Source: Betaproteobacteria bacterium MOLA814
GTDB lineage: Bacteria; Pseudomonadota; Gammaproteobacteria; Burkholderiales; Burkholderiaceae_C
Assembly: GCA_000496475.1 (NCBI GenBank)
Contig: AYMW01000001.1
Span: forward strand, 1,256,225 to 1,320,224
DNA length: 64,000 nt
Reading direction: 5' to 3'
Shown here: in pieces, positions 1-14,305 of the stretch
Layout: each line of letters begins with the position of its first letter
Numbering within the stretch: position 1 is the first letter of the stretch
Notes under the pieces: generated by a model
Database searches by the model: none
Told to the model about the DNA's origin: nothing
Seen by the model: only the letters and a program-made list of their open reading frames with translations
Position numbers and translations under genes: made by a program

Positions 1-1
1 G

Positions 2-1171
2 GCTGGCAACGTGGTAGCCACCGGGTCTCTGACCATTCCGCTGATGAAGAAAGTGGGTTACAGCAAAACCAATGCGGGTGCCATTGAAGCAGCTGCGTCG
101 ACTGGCGGGCAAATCATGCCACCCATCATGGGTGCTGGTGCGTTCATCATGGCGGAAGTAACAGGCATACCGTATGTGGATATTGCGATCGCCGCCATTA
201 TTCCATCCATTTTGTACTTCGGCTCCATCTACTTTATGGTGGACTTAGAGGCTGCCAAGCTGGGTATGCGCGGGTTGCGTGATGATGAGTTGCCCAAGAT
301 CAAGGTGCTGATCAAACAAGCGTATCTGTTCTTGCCCATCATCATTTTGATTGCTGCGTTGTTCATGGGCTACTCGGTCATTCGAGCGGGCACCTTGGCG
401 ATTGCTGCTGCTGCTGTGGTGAGTTGGCTAACGCCTTACCCGATGAACCTGCCACGTATTGCTAAAGCCTTTGAGCTTGGCGGCCTGATGTCGATTCAAA
501 TCATCGCCGTATGTGCCTGCGCCGGCATCATCGTGGGCGTCATTTCGCTCACAGGTGTGGGCGCTCGTTTCTCATCGCTGCTGCTGGACTTGGCGGCCTC
601 ATCCCAGCTGATGGCCATGTTTTTTGCTATGTGTATATCTATTTTGCTGGGCATGGGCATGCCCACCACAGCAGCCTATGCGGTTGCCGCGTCGGTGGTG
701 GCTCCTGGTTTGGTGAACTTGGGTGTGCCACTGTTGACTGCACACTTCTTTGTGTTTTACTTCGCAGTGGTCTCGGCCATCACGCCACCAGTGGCCTTGG
801 CTTCTTACGCAGCGGCCGGCATATCTGGGGCCAACCCCATGAAAACGTCGATTGCTTCTTTCAAAATTGGACTGGCGGCATTCATCGTGCCGTTCATGTT
901 CTTTTACAACTCAGCGCTGCTGATGGACGGCACCACCGCCGAGGTCATTCGCGCTGTTGTAACGGCATTGGTTGGTGTGTACCTGCTGTCTGGCTGCGTC
1001 ATTGGGTGGTTTCTCAAGGCCACTGTTGGGCCGCTTTTACGCGTCGTGCTGCTGTTTGCGGCTCTGTCCATGATTGAAGGTGGACTGGTCAGCGACTTGG
1101 CGGGGGTCAGCTTGGTGCTACTGGTTTTCTTTGGTCAAAAAATAGAACAAAGAAAGCTAACCGCAACTTAA
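2..1171 (+). CDS. TRAP transporter fused permease, TAXI type (5' end outside window)
   Basis: This is the C-terminal part of a large membrane protein of the TAXI branch of TRAP transporters, in which the small (DctQ-like) and large (DctM-like) permease subunits are fused. The reading frame is open to the window edge and its first residues (AGNVVATGSLTIPLMKKVGY) are an internal, conserved part of the family, so the start lies upstream. About eight or nine hydrophobic segments follow, with the family-typical stretches GGQIMPPIMGAGAF, MVDLEAAKLGMRGL and GMGMPTTAAYAVAA. The expected partner, a TAXI substrate-binding protein, would lie outside the window. The substrate cannot be told. A strong terminator follows within 40 bp. 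Confidence 0.9.
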   Translation, partial: AGNVVATGSLTIPLMKKVGYSKTNAGAIEAAASTGGQIMPPIMGAGAFIMAEVTGIPYVDIAIAAIIPSILYFGSIYFMVDLEAAKLGMRGLRDDELPKIKVLIKQAYLFLPIIILIAALFMGYSVIRAGTLAIAAAAVVSWLTPYPMNLPRIAKAFELGGLMSIQIIAVCACAGIIVGVISLTGVGARFSSLLLDLAASSQLMAMFFAMCISILLGMGMPTTAAYAVAASVVAPGLVNLGVPLLTAHFFVFYFAVVSAITPPVALASYAAAGISGANPMKTSIASFKIGLAAFIVPFMFFYNSALLMDGTTAEVIRAVVTALVGVYLLSGCVIGWFLKATVGPLLRVVLLFAALSMIEGGLVSDLAGVSLVLLVFFGQKIEQRKLTAT

Positions 1172-1204
1172 AGCCTTCGGCTCAGCAGCAGGCCACCCAC
1201 TCAA

Positions 1205-1231
1205 CCCGCCGCGTACACGGCGGGTTTTTTT
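1205..1231 (+). terminator. Rho-independent terminator after the TRAP permease
   Basis: A perfect 7-bp GC stem (CCCGCCG / CGGCGGG, 6-nt loop) is followed by seven T residues, 34 bp after the TRAP permease stop codon. It separates that gene from katG. Confidence 0.9.
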
Positions 1232-1283
1232 CTGCCAATCGTTGAAGGCCATCACCTCGTTGCATGAGAGATTCGCCCATTAA

Positions 1284-1309
1284 CTATCGTTTAAATCGAT
1301 TGTTTTTAT
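1284..1309 (+). promoter_or_regulatory. Possible OxyR-like site upstream of katG
   Basis: Tetranucleotides CTAT, ATCG and TTAT are spaced by exactly 7 nt each (1284-1287, 1295-1298, 1306-1309), about 75-100 bp before the katG start. The OxyR consensus is four ATAG/CTAT elements at 7-nt spacing; here one is perfect, two are one mismatch away and the fourth is absent. katG is an OxyR target in many proteobacteria. The match is weak and could be chance in AT-rich DNA. Confidence 0.25.
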
Positions 1310-1368
1310 TGGAAATAGCCATTTTACAAATTGCTCGTAATGCCCCAGTATTGAATTTCACCATTTAA

Positions 1369-3594
<2,226 letters not shown>

Positions 3595-3605
3595 CCAGCC
3601 AGGCT

Positions 3606-3647
3606 AAAAAAAACCGGCTCCAGTTGTCACACTGGGCCGGTTTTTTT
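3606..3647. terminator. Bidirectional terminator between katG and gap
   Basis: The hairpin CCGGCtCCAG / CTGGgCCGG is preceded by a run of A and followed by seven T, so it can terminate the convergent katG (plus) and tkt-gap (minus) transcripts. Confidence 0.85.
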
Positions 3648-3683
3648 GTGCGCGCTAGCGAAGCGGTATGGTCACTGCCCGCT

Positions 3684-6819
<3,136 letters not shown>

Positions 6820-6965
6820 AGAGTCTTTCGATGAGAGCTGAGATTGGGTCGCTTGAAACTAAATGTAGCAAAGCCCACTGATTTTAGCTGGTCATGAACA
6901 CCATCCCAACAGGGTGTCTCTGACGGCGCAGCGCAATGCGCCACGTAATGCGAGACAATTGAAAC

Positions 6966-7685
6966 ATGATCACCACCGCCATGTTGTTGGGTGCGGGTCG
7001 AGGTGAGCGTATGCGCCCACTTACAGACACCTGCCCCAAGCCTCTTCTGCCCGTTAAAGGCCGCCCGCTTGTGGGCTGGGCCATGCAGGCCATGCACCGC
7101 AGCGGCATACAACAATGCGTGCTCAATACGGCTTGGTTGGGCGCACATATTGAGGCTGAGTTTGGGGCGCAAGCCCATGGCTTAGAACTGCGCTATTCCC
7201 ACGAGGGCCAAGACTTTGGCCACGCGCTAGAAACCGCAGGTGGCATAGCGCGCGCTTTGCCTATGTTGGGCGACACATTTTGGCTAGCTGCCGGTGACGT
7301 GTTTGCCCCCACCTTTGTATTTGACCAAGACGTTGCACAACAATTTGTACAAGGCCGGGCATTGGCCCACTTGTGGCTGGTAGCCAACCCGACACACAAC
7401 CCACACGGTGATTTTGCATTGGGGGACAACGCCTTGTTGTCCTATGGCGCTAGCGCCCAAGGCGAGATGCTCACTTACGCCACCATTGGCCTATTCAAAG
7501 CCGCTTTATTCACCGCTCCCTGGTGCAACATTGCACACGCCAATCCGCGCGGTGACTCATTGCCTCTTGCACCGCTGCTGCGCTTGGCCATGGACCAAGG
7601 TCTTGTAACAGGTCAACGCTTTCAAGGCGAATGGGTAGACGTGGGCACCCCGCAGCGCCTAGACCAGCTCAACCAAACCGCATAA
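6966..7685 (+). CDS. murU: MurU-type nucleotidyltransferase (N-acetylmuramate-1-phosphate uridylyltransferase)
   Basis: Sugar-phosphate nucleotidyltransferase of 239 residues. The nucleotide-binding motif LLGAGRGERMRPLT followed by PKPLLPV is at residues 6-30; the metal-binding LAAGDVF is near 110; the C terminus EWVDVGTPQRLDQLN is typical of MurU. MurU makes UDP-MurNAc from MurNAc-1-P in the fosfomycin-insensitive cell-wall recycling route found in Pseudomonas and betaproteobacteria. Its partner kinase gene amgK usually lies next to it but here is about 10.5 kb away at 18200. A different hexose-phosphate nucleotidyltransferase role cannot be excluded. It is 39 bp upstream of pepP. Confidence 0.85.
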   Translation: MITTAMLLGAGRGERMRPLTDTCPKPLLPVKGRPLVGWAMQAMHRSGIQQCVLNTAWLGAHIEAEFGAQAHGLELRYSHEGQDFGHALETAGGIARALPMLGDTFWLAAGDVFAPTFVFDQDVAQQFVQGRALAHLWLVANPTHNPHGDFALGDNALLSYGASAQGEMLTYATIGLFKAALFTAPWCNIAHANPRGDSLPLAPLLRLAMDQGLVTGQRFQGEWVDVGTPQRLDQLNQTA

Positions 7686-7724
7686 GCTTGAGACGTCAAA
7701 ATAAGACACACACCACACATCGTC

Positions 7725-9086
7725 ATGCACATACCAATCAATACCCCATTACACGCCCAGCGCCGCGCTGCCTTTGCCAGCAACATGGGGCCTAACGCGC
7801 TGGCGATCATTCCAACTGCGCCGGAGCGCATGCGCAACCGTGACGCTGACTTTCCGCATCGCTTTGACAGCTACTTTTTTTATCTGTGCGGCTTTACCGA
7901 GCCTGGCGCCACGCTGCTTATAGACAGCAGTGGGCACACCACATTGGTGTGCTTGCCTAAGGACTTGGAGCGGGAAACATGGGATGGCTTTAGGCTTGGC
8001 CCGGATGCGGCCCCTTCAGCTTTGGGCATTGACGCTGCAGCAGCCACCAACGCGTTGGACGCCACAGTGGTTAAGTTGCTGGGCAATAAAGACGCTGTGT
8101 GGTGGCCGTTTGCCACGCACGAACAACTCAACACCAACGTCGAGCGTTGGCTGGGCTCGGTTCGCGCGCAAGCGCGCGCTGGCATGACATGCCCCACCAC
8201 GCAGCGCGATGCCTGCTTGCTCCTTGACGAAATGCGCCTCATCAAAGACGCTACAGAGTTGGCCACCATGCGCAGAGCGGCCAGCATTTCAGCCAATGCA
8301 CACATACGCGCCATGCAGCGCAGCGCTAGAGATCTTCGCGACCACCTTGATTTGCGCGAGTACCACCTAGAAGCAGAATTGCTGCACGAGTTTCGCCAGC
8401 ACGGCTCACAGTTTCCCGCGTACACCTCAATTGTTGCCGCAGGTGCCAATGCCTGCGTGCTGCATTACCGCGCTGATACCGGCGCAGTTAAAGACGGCGA
8501 TTTGGTGCTGATTGATGCGGGCTGCGAACTAGACGGCTACGCCAGTGACATCACACGCACCTTTCCGGCCAATGGCCGATTCACAGCGCCACAACGCGAC
8601 GTGTATGCGCTGGTGCTGGCCAGCCAAGTGGCCGCCATTAACGCCACACGCACAGGGGCGCGGTTCAACAAGCCGCACGAGGCCGCCGTTCAAGTGCTCA
8701 CTCAAGGCCTACTGGACCTAGGCATTTTGAACAAGCAGCAGGTTGGCAACGTCGACGAGGCCATAGCCATAAAAGCCTACACACCTTTTTACATGCACCG
8801 CACCAGCCATTGGCTGGGCTTGGACGTGCACGACTGTGGCCGCTATGCGGGCACTGACTTGCAGGCGCAACAACACACACCGCCGCTGACACGCCACCTG
8901 CAAGAAGGCATGGTACTGACCATAGAACCTGGCTTGTACATCAGGCCCAGCGATGCGGTGCCAGCACACTTCCACAACATTGGCATTCGCATTGAGGACG
9001 ATGCCGTGGTGAGCGCAGGTGAATGCGAGCTTATTTCGCGCGGGGTTCCTGTGGCCATCGACGATATTGAAGCATTGATGGCCTGA
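7725..9086 (+). CDS. pepP: Xaa-Pro aminopeptidase (aminopeptidase P)
   Basis: Dinuclear-metal peptidase that removes N-terminal residues preceding proline. The N-terminal AMP_N domain (RRAAFASNMGPNALAIIPTA, FDSYFFYLCGF) is followed by the pita-bread fold, whose five metal ligands are all present: Asp264 and Asp275 (LIDAGCELDGYASDITRTF), His362 (SHWLGLDVHD), Glu401 (LTIEPGLYI) and Glu424 (GIRIEDDAV). The 453-residue length is normal. Its TGA overlaps the ATG of the MOSC gene by one base, implying translational coupling. Confidence 0.95.
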   Translation: MHIPINTPLHAQRRAAFASNMGPNALAIIPTAPERMRNRDADFPHRFDSYFFYLCGFTEPGATLLIDSSGHTTLVCLPKDLERETWDGFRLGPDAAPSALGIDAAAATNALDATVVKLLGNKDAVWWPFATHEQLNTNVERWLGSVRAQARAGMTCPTTQRDACLLLDEMRLIKDATELATMRRAASISANAHIRAMQRSARDLRDHLDLREYHLEAELLHEFRQHGSQFPAYTSIVAAGANACVLHYRADTGAVKDGDLVLIDAGCELDGYASDITRTFPANGRFTAPQRDVYALVLASQVAAINATRTGARFNKPHEAAVQVLTQGLLDLGILNKQQVGNVDEAIAIKAYTPFYMHRTSHWLGLDVHDCGRYAGTDLQAQQHTPPLTRHLQEGMVLTIEPGLYIRPSDAVPAHFHNIGIRIEDDAVVSAGECELISRGVPVAIDDIEALMA

Positions 9087-9682
9087 TGGCCGAAGGCATG
9101 CGTATTTCTATTGTGAGCGTGAACACCGCCGTCGCGCACAACCTGCACGTGGGGAAACGGCGCATGCGCTCGGCCATAGGCAAGCGCGCACGCGCGGGTG
9201 CGGTTGAGGTCGGCGCACTTGGTTTAGAGGGTGATGAGCAAGTTGAGTTGTCCATTCACGGGGGTATCAGCCAAGCTGTTTATGCTTATTCTATGGCGCA
9301 TTACGCCTACTGGCAGCAACGCCGCCAAGCGCTGGGACTGGATTTGTTTGAACAAGCTTTGCCACCTGGCACCATGGGTGAGAACCTCACCATCACCGGC
9401 CTTTTAGAACAACACGTGTTCGTCGGCGACAGGTTGGTAGGGCCCAATGTGCTGCTGCGCGTGACGCGCGCACGCCAGCCCTGTAGCAAATTCAACGCGG
9501 TCATGGGCTATGCCACAGCCGCTAAAGACATGGTGACCCAAGCCAACTGTGGCTTTTATTTGGCAGTAGAGCGCATGGGCAGCGTGGAGGCCGGGCAGAC
9601 ACTCGAGCTGCAACCTGGCGCCCGTCAGGTTTCTATTGCCAGCCAAGCCCAAGCTATGTGGGCCCGCTATGCCAACGACTAA
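9086..9682 (+). CDS. MOSC domain protein, YiiM-like
   Basis: A 198-residue protein with the MOSC (molybdenum cofactor sulfurase C-terminal) fold. Visible features are GLEGDEQVELSIHGG with AVYAYSMAHYAYW, the conserved GTMGENLTITGL, GDRLVGPNVLLRVTRAR, and the invariant cysteine at 133 in RQPCSKFN. YiiM relatives reduce N-hydroxylated bases such as 6-N-hydroxylaminopurine using Moco; whether this one does is inferred only from family. It is coupled to pepP by a one-base stop/start overlap. Confidence 0.88.
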   Translation: MAEGMRISIVSVNTAVAHNLHVGKRRMRSAIGKRARAGAVEVGALGLEGDEQVELSIHGGISQAVYAYSMAHYAYWQQRRQALGLDLFEQALPPGTMGENLTITGLLEQHVFVGDRLVGPNVLLRVTRARQPCSKFNAVMGYATAAKDMVTQANCGFYLAVERMGSVEAGQTLELQPGARQVSIASQAQAMWARYAND

Positions 9683-9869
9683 ACCGGTCATCCTGCACTG
9701 AAACACGCTAATAAGTTTAAATTTAGCTTTTTTACATACATACTAGTCAAAAGCGCATCACCCCAACACCACGCTTTCAGACGAATAACAACCATAGGCC
9801 CTGCCTACAATAAGTCCCTGCGCATTCACGCGCGCAACCCTGTGTTGTTTTAAACAAGTGTTCACACCC

Positions 9870-12194
9870 ATGACTGACTCTAATCAAAGCGCTGAGGCCA
9901 AAGCCAACAAACAAGCAGAACTGCGCAAAGCGGCACTCGAATACCACGAGTTTCCGACCCCAGGAAAAATCGCCATCGCGGCGACCAAACAGCTCACCAA
10001 CCAACGTGACTTGGCATTGGCTTACTCACCAGGCGTGGCCGCTCCCTGCGAAGAAATTGTGGCCGACCCCAGTGCAGCATTCAAGTACACCAGCCGCGGC
10101 AACTTGGTCGCCGTCATCACCAACGGCACGGCCGTACTAGGCCTAGGCGACATCGGGCCCCTGGCCGCAAAACCAGTGATGGAAGGCAAGGCCGTTCTGT
10201 TCAAAAAGTTTGCAGGTATCGATGTATTCGACATCGAAATTAATGAAAAAGACCCGGTGAAGTTGGTTGAAATAATCGCCTCACTCGAGCCTACATTTGG
10301 GGGCATCAACCTTGAAGACATCAAAGCGCCAGACTGCTTTTATGTAGAGCGCAAGCTGCGTGAGCGGATGAGCATTCCTGTGTTCCATGATGACCAGCAC
10401 GGCACGGCTATTGTGGTGGGGGCAGCCTTCTTGAACGGCTTAAAAGTATTGGGCAAAGACATCAACAACACCAAACTGGTGGTGTCTGGCGCAGGCGCGG
10501 CCGCTTTGGCATGCTTGGCGCTGCTGGTCAAACTAGGCCTGCCCCGCAAAAACATATGGGTCACCGACTTGGCGGGCCTGGTGTACGAAGGCCGCACTGA
10601 GTTGATGGATGCCGACAAAATTCAATTTGCACAACCTACGTCACAGCGCACACTGGCAGAAGCTATCAAAGGGGCAGATGCCTTTTTAGGCTTGTCAGCT
10701 GGTGGCGTTCTAAAGCCTGACATGGTCGCCAGCATGGGCGAGCGGCCGCTGATTTTTGCGCTGGCCAACCCAAACCCTGAGATTTCCCCCGAAGAGGTTC
10801 ATGCTGTTCGCAGCGACGCGGTCATGGCCACGGGGCGGACCGACTATCCCAACCAAGTCAACAACGTCCTGTGCTTTCCCTACATTTTTAGGGGCGCTCT
10901 AGACGCCGGCGCGTCGACCATTACTGACGAAATGGAAGTCGCTGCGGTTCATGCCATTGCTGAGCTGGCGCAAGCCGAGCAAAGCGAAATCGTGGCCGCG
11001 GCCTATCTGGGTGAACAATTGACATTTGGCCCTGAGTACCTCATCCCCAAACCGTTTGACCCGCGCTTGATGATGAAGATTGCACCTGCAGTGGCGCAAG
11101 CTGCCATGGACAGTGGCGTCGCCACCCGCCCGATTACAGACATGGCCGCTTACTGCGAGCGCCTGCAAAGCTTTGTGCTCGCTTCAGGCACGCTTATGAA
11201 GCCTATCTATGCAGCTGCCAAGCAAGCCACTCGCAAGCGAGTGGCTTACGCAGAAGGCGAAGAAGAGCGTGTATTGCGTGCTTGTCAAGTGGTGGTGGAT
11301 GAAGGCTTGGCCAGACCCACACTGATTGGGCGCCCTGCCATCATTGCATCGCGCATAGTGCAATTTGGCCTGCGCCTGCACGCGGGCGTTGACTATGATG
11401 TGGTGAACGTCGAGCAAGATGAGCGCTACCGCAGCTTTTGGCAGGCATACCTCAAGAAAACAGCACGCCAAGGTGTGACACAACAGCTGGCAAAAATCGA
11501 AATGCGCCGCCGCCTCACACTCATTGGCGCTATGTTGCTGGAAACTGGCCATGTCGACGGCATGATCTGCGGCACGTGGGGCAGTACCAACGACCACTTG
11601 GCTTACATCGACCCCGTTATTGGCAAGCGTGATGGCGCATGTACCTATGCGTGCATGAATGGCCTGATGTTGCCTGGACGACAAGTTTTTATTGTCGACA
11701 CGCATGTGAATTACGACCCAAACGCCAACGAACTTGCCGAAATCACCATGGCTGCGGCCGAAGAAATGCTCCGCTTTGGCCTGACGCCTAAAGTAGCTTT
11801 GCTATCGCACTCCAGCTTTGGCTCTAGCAACCGACCCAGCGCCATCAAAATGCGCGAAACGTTGGCCTTGCTCAACGAGCGTGCGCCCTGGCTGGAAGTA
11901 GACGGCGAAATGCACGGCGATGTGGCTTTGGACGCCCAAGCGCGTAGCAAGCTTATGCCCGACTCGGTGCTGAAAGGCGAAGCCAATTTGCTGGTCATGC
12001 CCAATATCGACGCAGCCAATATCGCCTACAACTTGCTGAAGACGGCCTCAGGCGGTGGCATTGCTATAGGCCCTGTACTGCTCGGTGCACGCAAGCCAGT
12101 TCACATACTCACCCCGAGCACCACCGTTCGCCGCATTGTGAATATGACAGCCCTGACCGTGGCGGACGCCAACGCCAACGCCAAACGAAACTAA
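9870..12194 (+). CDS. maeB: NADP-dependent malic enzyme with C-terminal phosphotransacetylase-like domain
   Basis: Oxidative decarboxylation of malate to pyruvate. The N-terminal malic-enzyme half carries [25 protein letters not shown]-like sequence, [12 protein letters not shown] and the nucleotide-binding [16 protein letters not shown]; the C-terminal ~320 residues are a phosphotransacetylase (PTA_PTB) domain ([34 protein letters not shown]), which in the E. coli MaeB class is regulatory rather than catalytic. Total is about 774 residues. The ATG at 9870 is preferred; a GTG 12 nt upstream at 9858 is also in frame, and neither has a strong Shine-Dalgarno. The 175 bp before it hold only an AT-rich stretch that could contain the promoter. 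Confidence 0.95.
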   Translation: MTDSNQSAEAKANKQAELRKAALEYHEFPTPGKIAIAATKQLTNQRDLALAYSPGVAAPCEEIVADPSAAFKYTSRGNLVAVITNGTAVLGLGDIGPLAAKPVMEGKAVLFKKFAGIDVFDIEINEKDPVKLVEIIASLEPTFGGINLEDIKAPDCFYVERKLRERMSIPVFHDDQHGTAIVVGAAFLNGLKVLGKDINNTKLVVSGAGAAALACLALLVKLGLPRKNIWVTDLAGLVYEGRTELMDADKIQFAQPTSQRTLAEAIKGADAFLGLSAGGVLKPDMVASMGERPLIFALANPNPEISPEEVHAVRSDAVMATGRTDYPNQVNNVLCFPYIFRGALDAGASTITDEMEVAAVHAIAELAQAEQSEIVAAAYLGEQLTFGPEYLIPKPFDPRLMMKIAPAVAQAAMDSGVATRPITDMAAYCERLQSFVLASGTLMKPIYAAAKQATRKRVAYAEGEEERVLRACQVVVDEGLARPTLIGRPAIIASRIVQFGLRLHAGVDYDVVNVEQDERYRSFWQAYLKKTARQGVTQQLAKIEMRRRLTLIGAMLLETGHVDGMICGTWGSTNDHLAYIDPVIGKRDGACTYACMNGLMLPGRQVFIVDTHVNYDPNANELAEITMAAAEEMLRFGLTPKVALLSHSSFGSSNRPSAIKMRETLALLNERAPWLEVDGEMHGDVALDAQARSKLMPDSVLKGEANLLVMPNIDAANIAYNLLKTASGGGIAIGPVLLGARKPVHILTPSTTVRRIVNMTALTVADANANAKRN

Positions 12195-12250
12195 AGCAAA
12201 CCACACCCGCGCTGCACGCCTTGACAAGCGACCGCTGTGGTGTGGTTGCT
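12195..12250. repeat. Inverted repeat after maeB
   Basis: AGCAAACCACACC (12195-12207) and GGTGTGGTTGCT (12239-12250) are complementary apart from one bulged A, with a 31-nt spacer. It begins one base past the maeB stop. There is no T tract, so a classical terminator is unlikely; a 3'-end stabilising or Rho-related structure is possible. Confidence 0.5.
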
Positions 12251-12349
12251 ACATAACCGTTGTTGCCGCTAAGCGGGGGTGCTTTTCACAGTGTGCAATT
12301 AGGACTTGCGCTTTGAGCGGCCTTCAGGCACACTAACGCGGTTGATTAA

Positions 12350-12361
12350 AGGGTTAACCCT
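12350..12361. promoter_or_regulatory. 12-bp perfect palindrome in the RNase gene leader
   Basis: AGGGTTAACCCT reads the same on both strands and lies 31 bp before the ribonuclease start. Its position would suit an operator, but the binding protein is unknown. Confidence 0.25.
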
Positions 12362-12392
12362 CGCGCATGTGAACAGGTCTGCTTAGGCAGAT

Positions 12393-12842
12393 ATGTTGGG
12401 CGCAAGGTTGACGCTAAAGACAAAAATTTCGCATATTTTGAATTTAAAACGCGCCATTGTTGCAGTCGCTTTGCTGGCCGGTGTTGCTACAAGCTTCTTG
12501 CTGGTTGACGACCGACAGCAGTCGCCCGATTCCGACGCGGTCCATGGTCACAGTGAGTTTATAACTGTGGCCCAACTGCCACTAGAAGGTCAACGCGTTT
12601 ACGCATTGATCTTACAAGGTGGGCCTTTTAAGTTCGACAAAGATGGCACTGTTTTTGGCAACCGTGAACGGTTATTGCCAGCCAACACGCGAGGTTTTTA
12701 TAAAGGATACACCGTTACAACACCGGGTGTAACGCACAGAGGTGCGAGACGCTTGGTGTGTGGCGGTAAGCAAGTTGTGAGCTTGTTGTGCTACTACACA
12801 AACGACCACTACGCGAGCTTTCGCTTGGTGGTGTCTGAGTAG
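12393..12842 (+). CDS. Barnase/RNase Sa-type guanyl ribonuclease, expected catalytic Glu replaced by Gly
   Basis: The last ~95 of 149 residues align by eye with microbial guanyl-specific RNases (N1/T1/Sa family): ITVAQLPLEGQRVYALI, GGPFKFDKDGTVFGNRERLLP, YTVTTPGVTHRGARRLVCGG, YYTNDHYASF. Relative to RNase Sa, the guanine-binding Glu (Glu92, NRE), catalytic Arg (Arg120) and catalytic His (His139, DHY) are kept, but the general-base Glu of the YHEYTV motif is Gly105 (codon GGA at 12705-12707, one base from GAA). A hydrophobic segment at about 21-38 suggests export or membrane anchoring; no clean signal-peptidase site is seen. The barstar-like gene follows 76 bp on. The start is uncertain: the Shine-Dalgarno is weak. 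Confidence 0.85.
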   Translation: MLGARLTLKTKISHILNLKRAIVAVALLAGVATSFLLVDDRQQSPDSDAVHGHSEFITVAQLPLEGQRVYALILQGGPFKFDKDGTVFGNRERLLPANTRGFYKGYTVTTPGVTHRGARRLVCGGKQVVSLLCYYTNDHYASFRLVVSE

Positions 12843-12918
12843 TTGACGGTGGTTGTAATAGCCACTTTAAAACAACAATAGTTTGGTTTATTGACTCTTG
12901 ACAAAGAAAGACACGGAG

Positions 12919-13464
12919 ATGGACACGCCGCTTCGTACCATACGTACAAACATTGTTCAATCCATTCGCGCGCACCGCGTGGGTGAATTGCAGACTGCTG
13001 CCGAGCAGCTTGGCCACCATTTTTTATACGCTAATTTAGCGAAAGCTGCTGCCAAGCAAGACGTTTTAGACCTGATCAACGGCCAATATACTTTGGCCGC
13101 CAACAGCAACAAAAACTTCGATTCGCTGTATGACGCTATGACAGACACCCTGCACAAGTCCGGTCCACAAACTGGCTTTGTCGTCGTGTTGGAGCATATC
13201 CCGTCGCACGCTAAATTCGACAAGGAAGCGCGCGAGCAATTGCTTGATATCTTCCGCGATACAGCTGATTACTGGAGCGACCGCAAAGTGCCCTTTCGCT
13301 GCTTCTACTCGTTCTCAGTGGCACGCGCCTCTACCGGCGAGACCATCAGCATTGAAGGAAGCACGGACGAACCCATGCCAACCGACAAATTGGTTGATAT
13401 CAGCCCCATGGCGTTGCGCATGAGCAGCCCATTCAATGCAGGCTACTGGCTAAGCGCGGCTTAA
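12919..13464 (+). CDS. Barstar-family ribonuclease inhibitor
   Basis: The region NSNKNFDSLYDAMTDTL corresponds to the barstar helix that plugs the barnase active site (NLDALWDCLTG in Bacillus barstar); both acidic positions, Asp68 and Asp72 in this numbering, and an aromatic at 71 are kept. A strand-rich GFVVVLEHI follows, as in the family. At 181 residues it is about twice as long as Bacillus barstar, with an extra ~80-residue C-terminal part seen in other proteobacterial members. No signal peptide, so cytoplasmic, as expected for an inhibitor guarding against an exported RNase. The ATG at 12919 is preferred over an in-frame TTG at 12898. It ends before a strong terminator. Confidence 0.82.
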   Translation: MDTPLRTIRTNIVQSIRAHRVGELQTAAEQLGHHFLYANLAKAAAKQDVLDLINGQYTLAANSNKNFDSLYDAMTDTLHKSGPQTGFVVVLEHIPSHAKFDKEAREQLLDIFRDTADYWSDRKVPFRCFYSFSVARASTGETISIEGSTDEPMPTDKLVDISPMALRMSSPFNAGYWLSAA

Positions 13465-13484
13465 TAAGCGAGTGTCAACGTAAC

Positions 13485-13519
13485 AAACCACCTGGCTGCA
13501 CGGCTTAGGTGGTTTTTTT
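13485..13519. terminator. Bidirectional terminator between barstar and rsmA
   Basis: AAACCACCT / AGGTGGTTT stem with a 13-nt loop and seven T on the plus side; the A residues on the left arm give a shorter T run for the minus-strand lptD-surA-rsmA transcript. Confidence 0.85.
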
Positions 13520-13537
13520 ACGTCCGCACCAACAACG

Positions 13538-14305
13538 CTAGGCTGCTGGCAAACTGAAGTGCAGGTCTAGGTAACTTTGCACAGACACTTGCTCGGCACG
13601 CTGACGCAAATCAAAGTCGCCTGTGTAGCCACGATGTGCCAACCATGCACCCAGTGTGTGGCGCAACACTTTGCGGCGTTGGCTAAACGCGACTTGGACC
13701 ATCTCAGAAAACTCTTTCAAACGAACCGGCGCGCTGTCAACCTTCGGCACCATACGCACCACCGCGCTGTCAACACGCGGGGGAGGAACAAAACTGTGTG
13801 GCGGGACAAACAAAAAATTCTCCATCTCGTAACGCCACTGCAGCATCACAGACAAGCGCCCATACGCCGACGTTGAAGGCTTGGCGACCATGCGCTCAAC
13901 CACCTCTTTCTGAAGCATAAAGTGCTGGTCTGTTACCGCGTTGACATGGTCAAGCAAGTGAAACAAGATGGGGGTGGAGATGTTGTACGGCAGGTTCCCC
14001 ACCACACGCAGCTTGGGCACACCGAGCTTGAGGGCCAAGTCGGTGAAATCCACCCGCAACACATCAGACTCGATCACATCCAGCCCAGGGTTGGTGCGCA
14101 GCTTCGCTGCCAAGTCGCGGTCCAACTCAATCACACTGAGTCTGTCTAAACACGCCAACAACGGGTTGGTCAGCGCCGCCAAGCCTGGCCCTATTTCAAC
14201 CATGGGATCGCTGCGCTGGGGATTGATACCGTCCACTATAGACGTGATGATCAGACCGTCATTTAAAAAATGCTGCCCAAATCGCTTGCGTGCAATGTGC
14301 TTCAT
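13538..14305 (-). CDS. rsmA: 16S rRNA (adenine1518/1519-N6) dimethyltransferase
   Basis: KsgA/RsmA dimethylates two adenines near the 3' end of 16S rRNA during small-subunit assembly. The start at [14 protein letters not shown] is the family-typical N terminus; motif [12 protein letters not shown], acidic VIELDRDL, and the catalytic motif [10 protein letters not shown] are present, with the helical C-terminal domain containing [12 protein letters not shown]. It is 255 residues. The ATG overlaps the surA TGA (ATGA), so the two are translationally coupled. An upstream in-frame ATG at 14365 lies inside surA and is rejected. Confidence 0.96.
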   Translation of the reverse strand: MKHIARKRFGQHFLNDGLIITSIVDGINPQRSDPMVEIGPGLAALTNPLLACLDRLSVIELDRDLAAKLRTNPGLDVIESDVLRVDFTDLALKLGVPKLRVVGNLPYNISTPILFHLLDHVNAVTDQHFMLQKEVVERMVAKPSTSAYGRLSVMLQWRYEMENFLFVPPHSFVPPPRVDSAVVRMVPKVDSAPVRLKEFSEMVQVAFSQRRKVLRHTLGAWLAHRGYTGDFDLRQRAEQVSVQSYLDLHFSLPAA

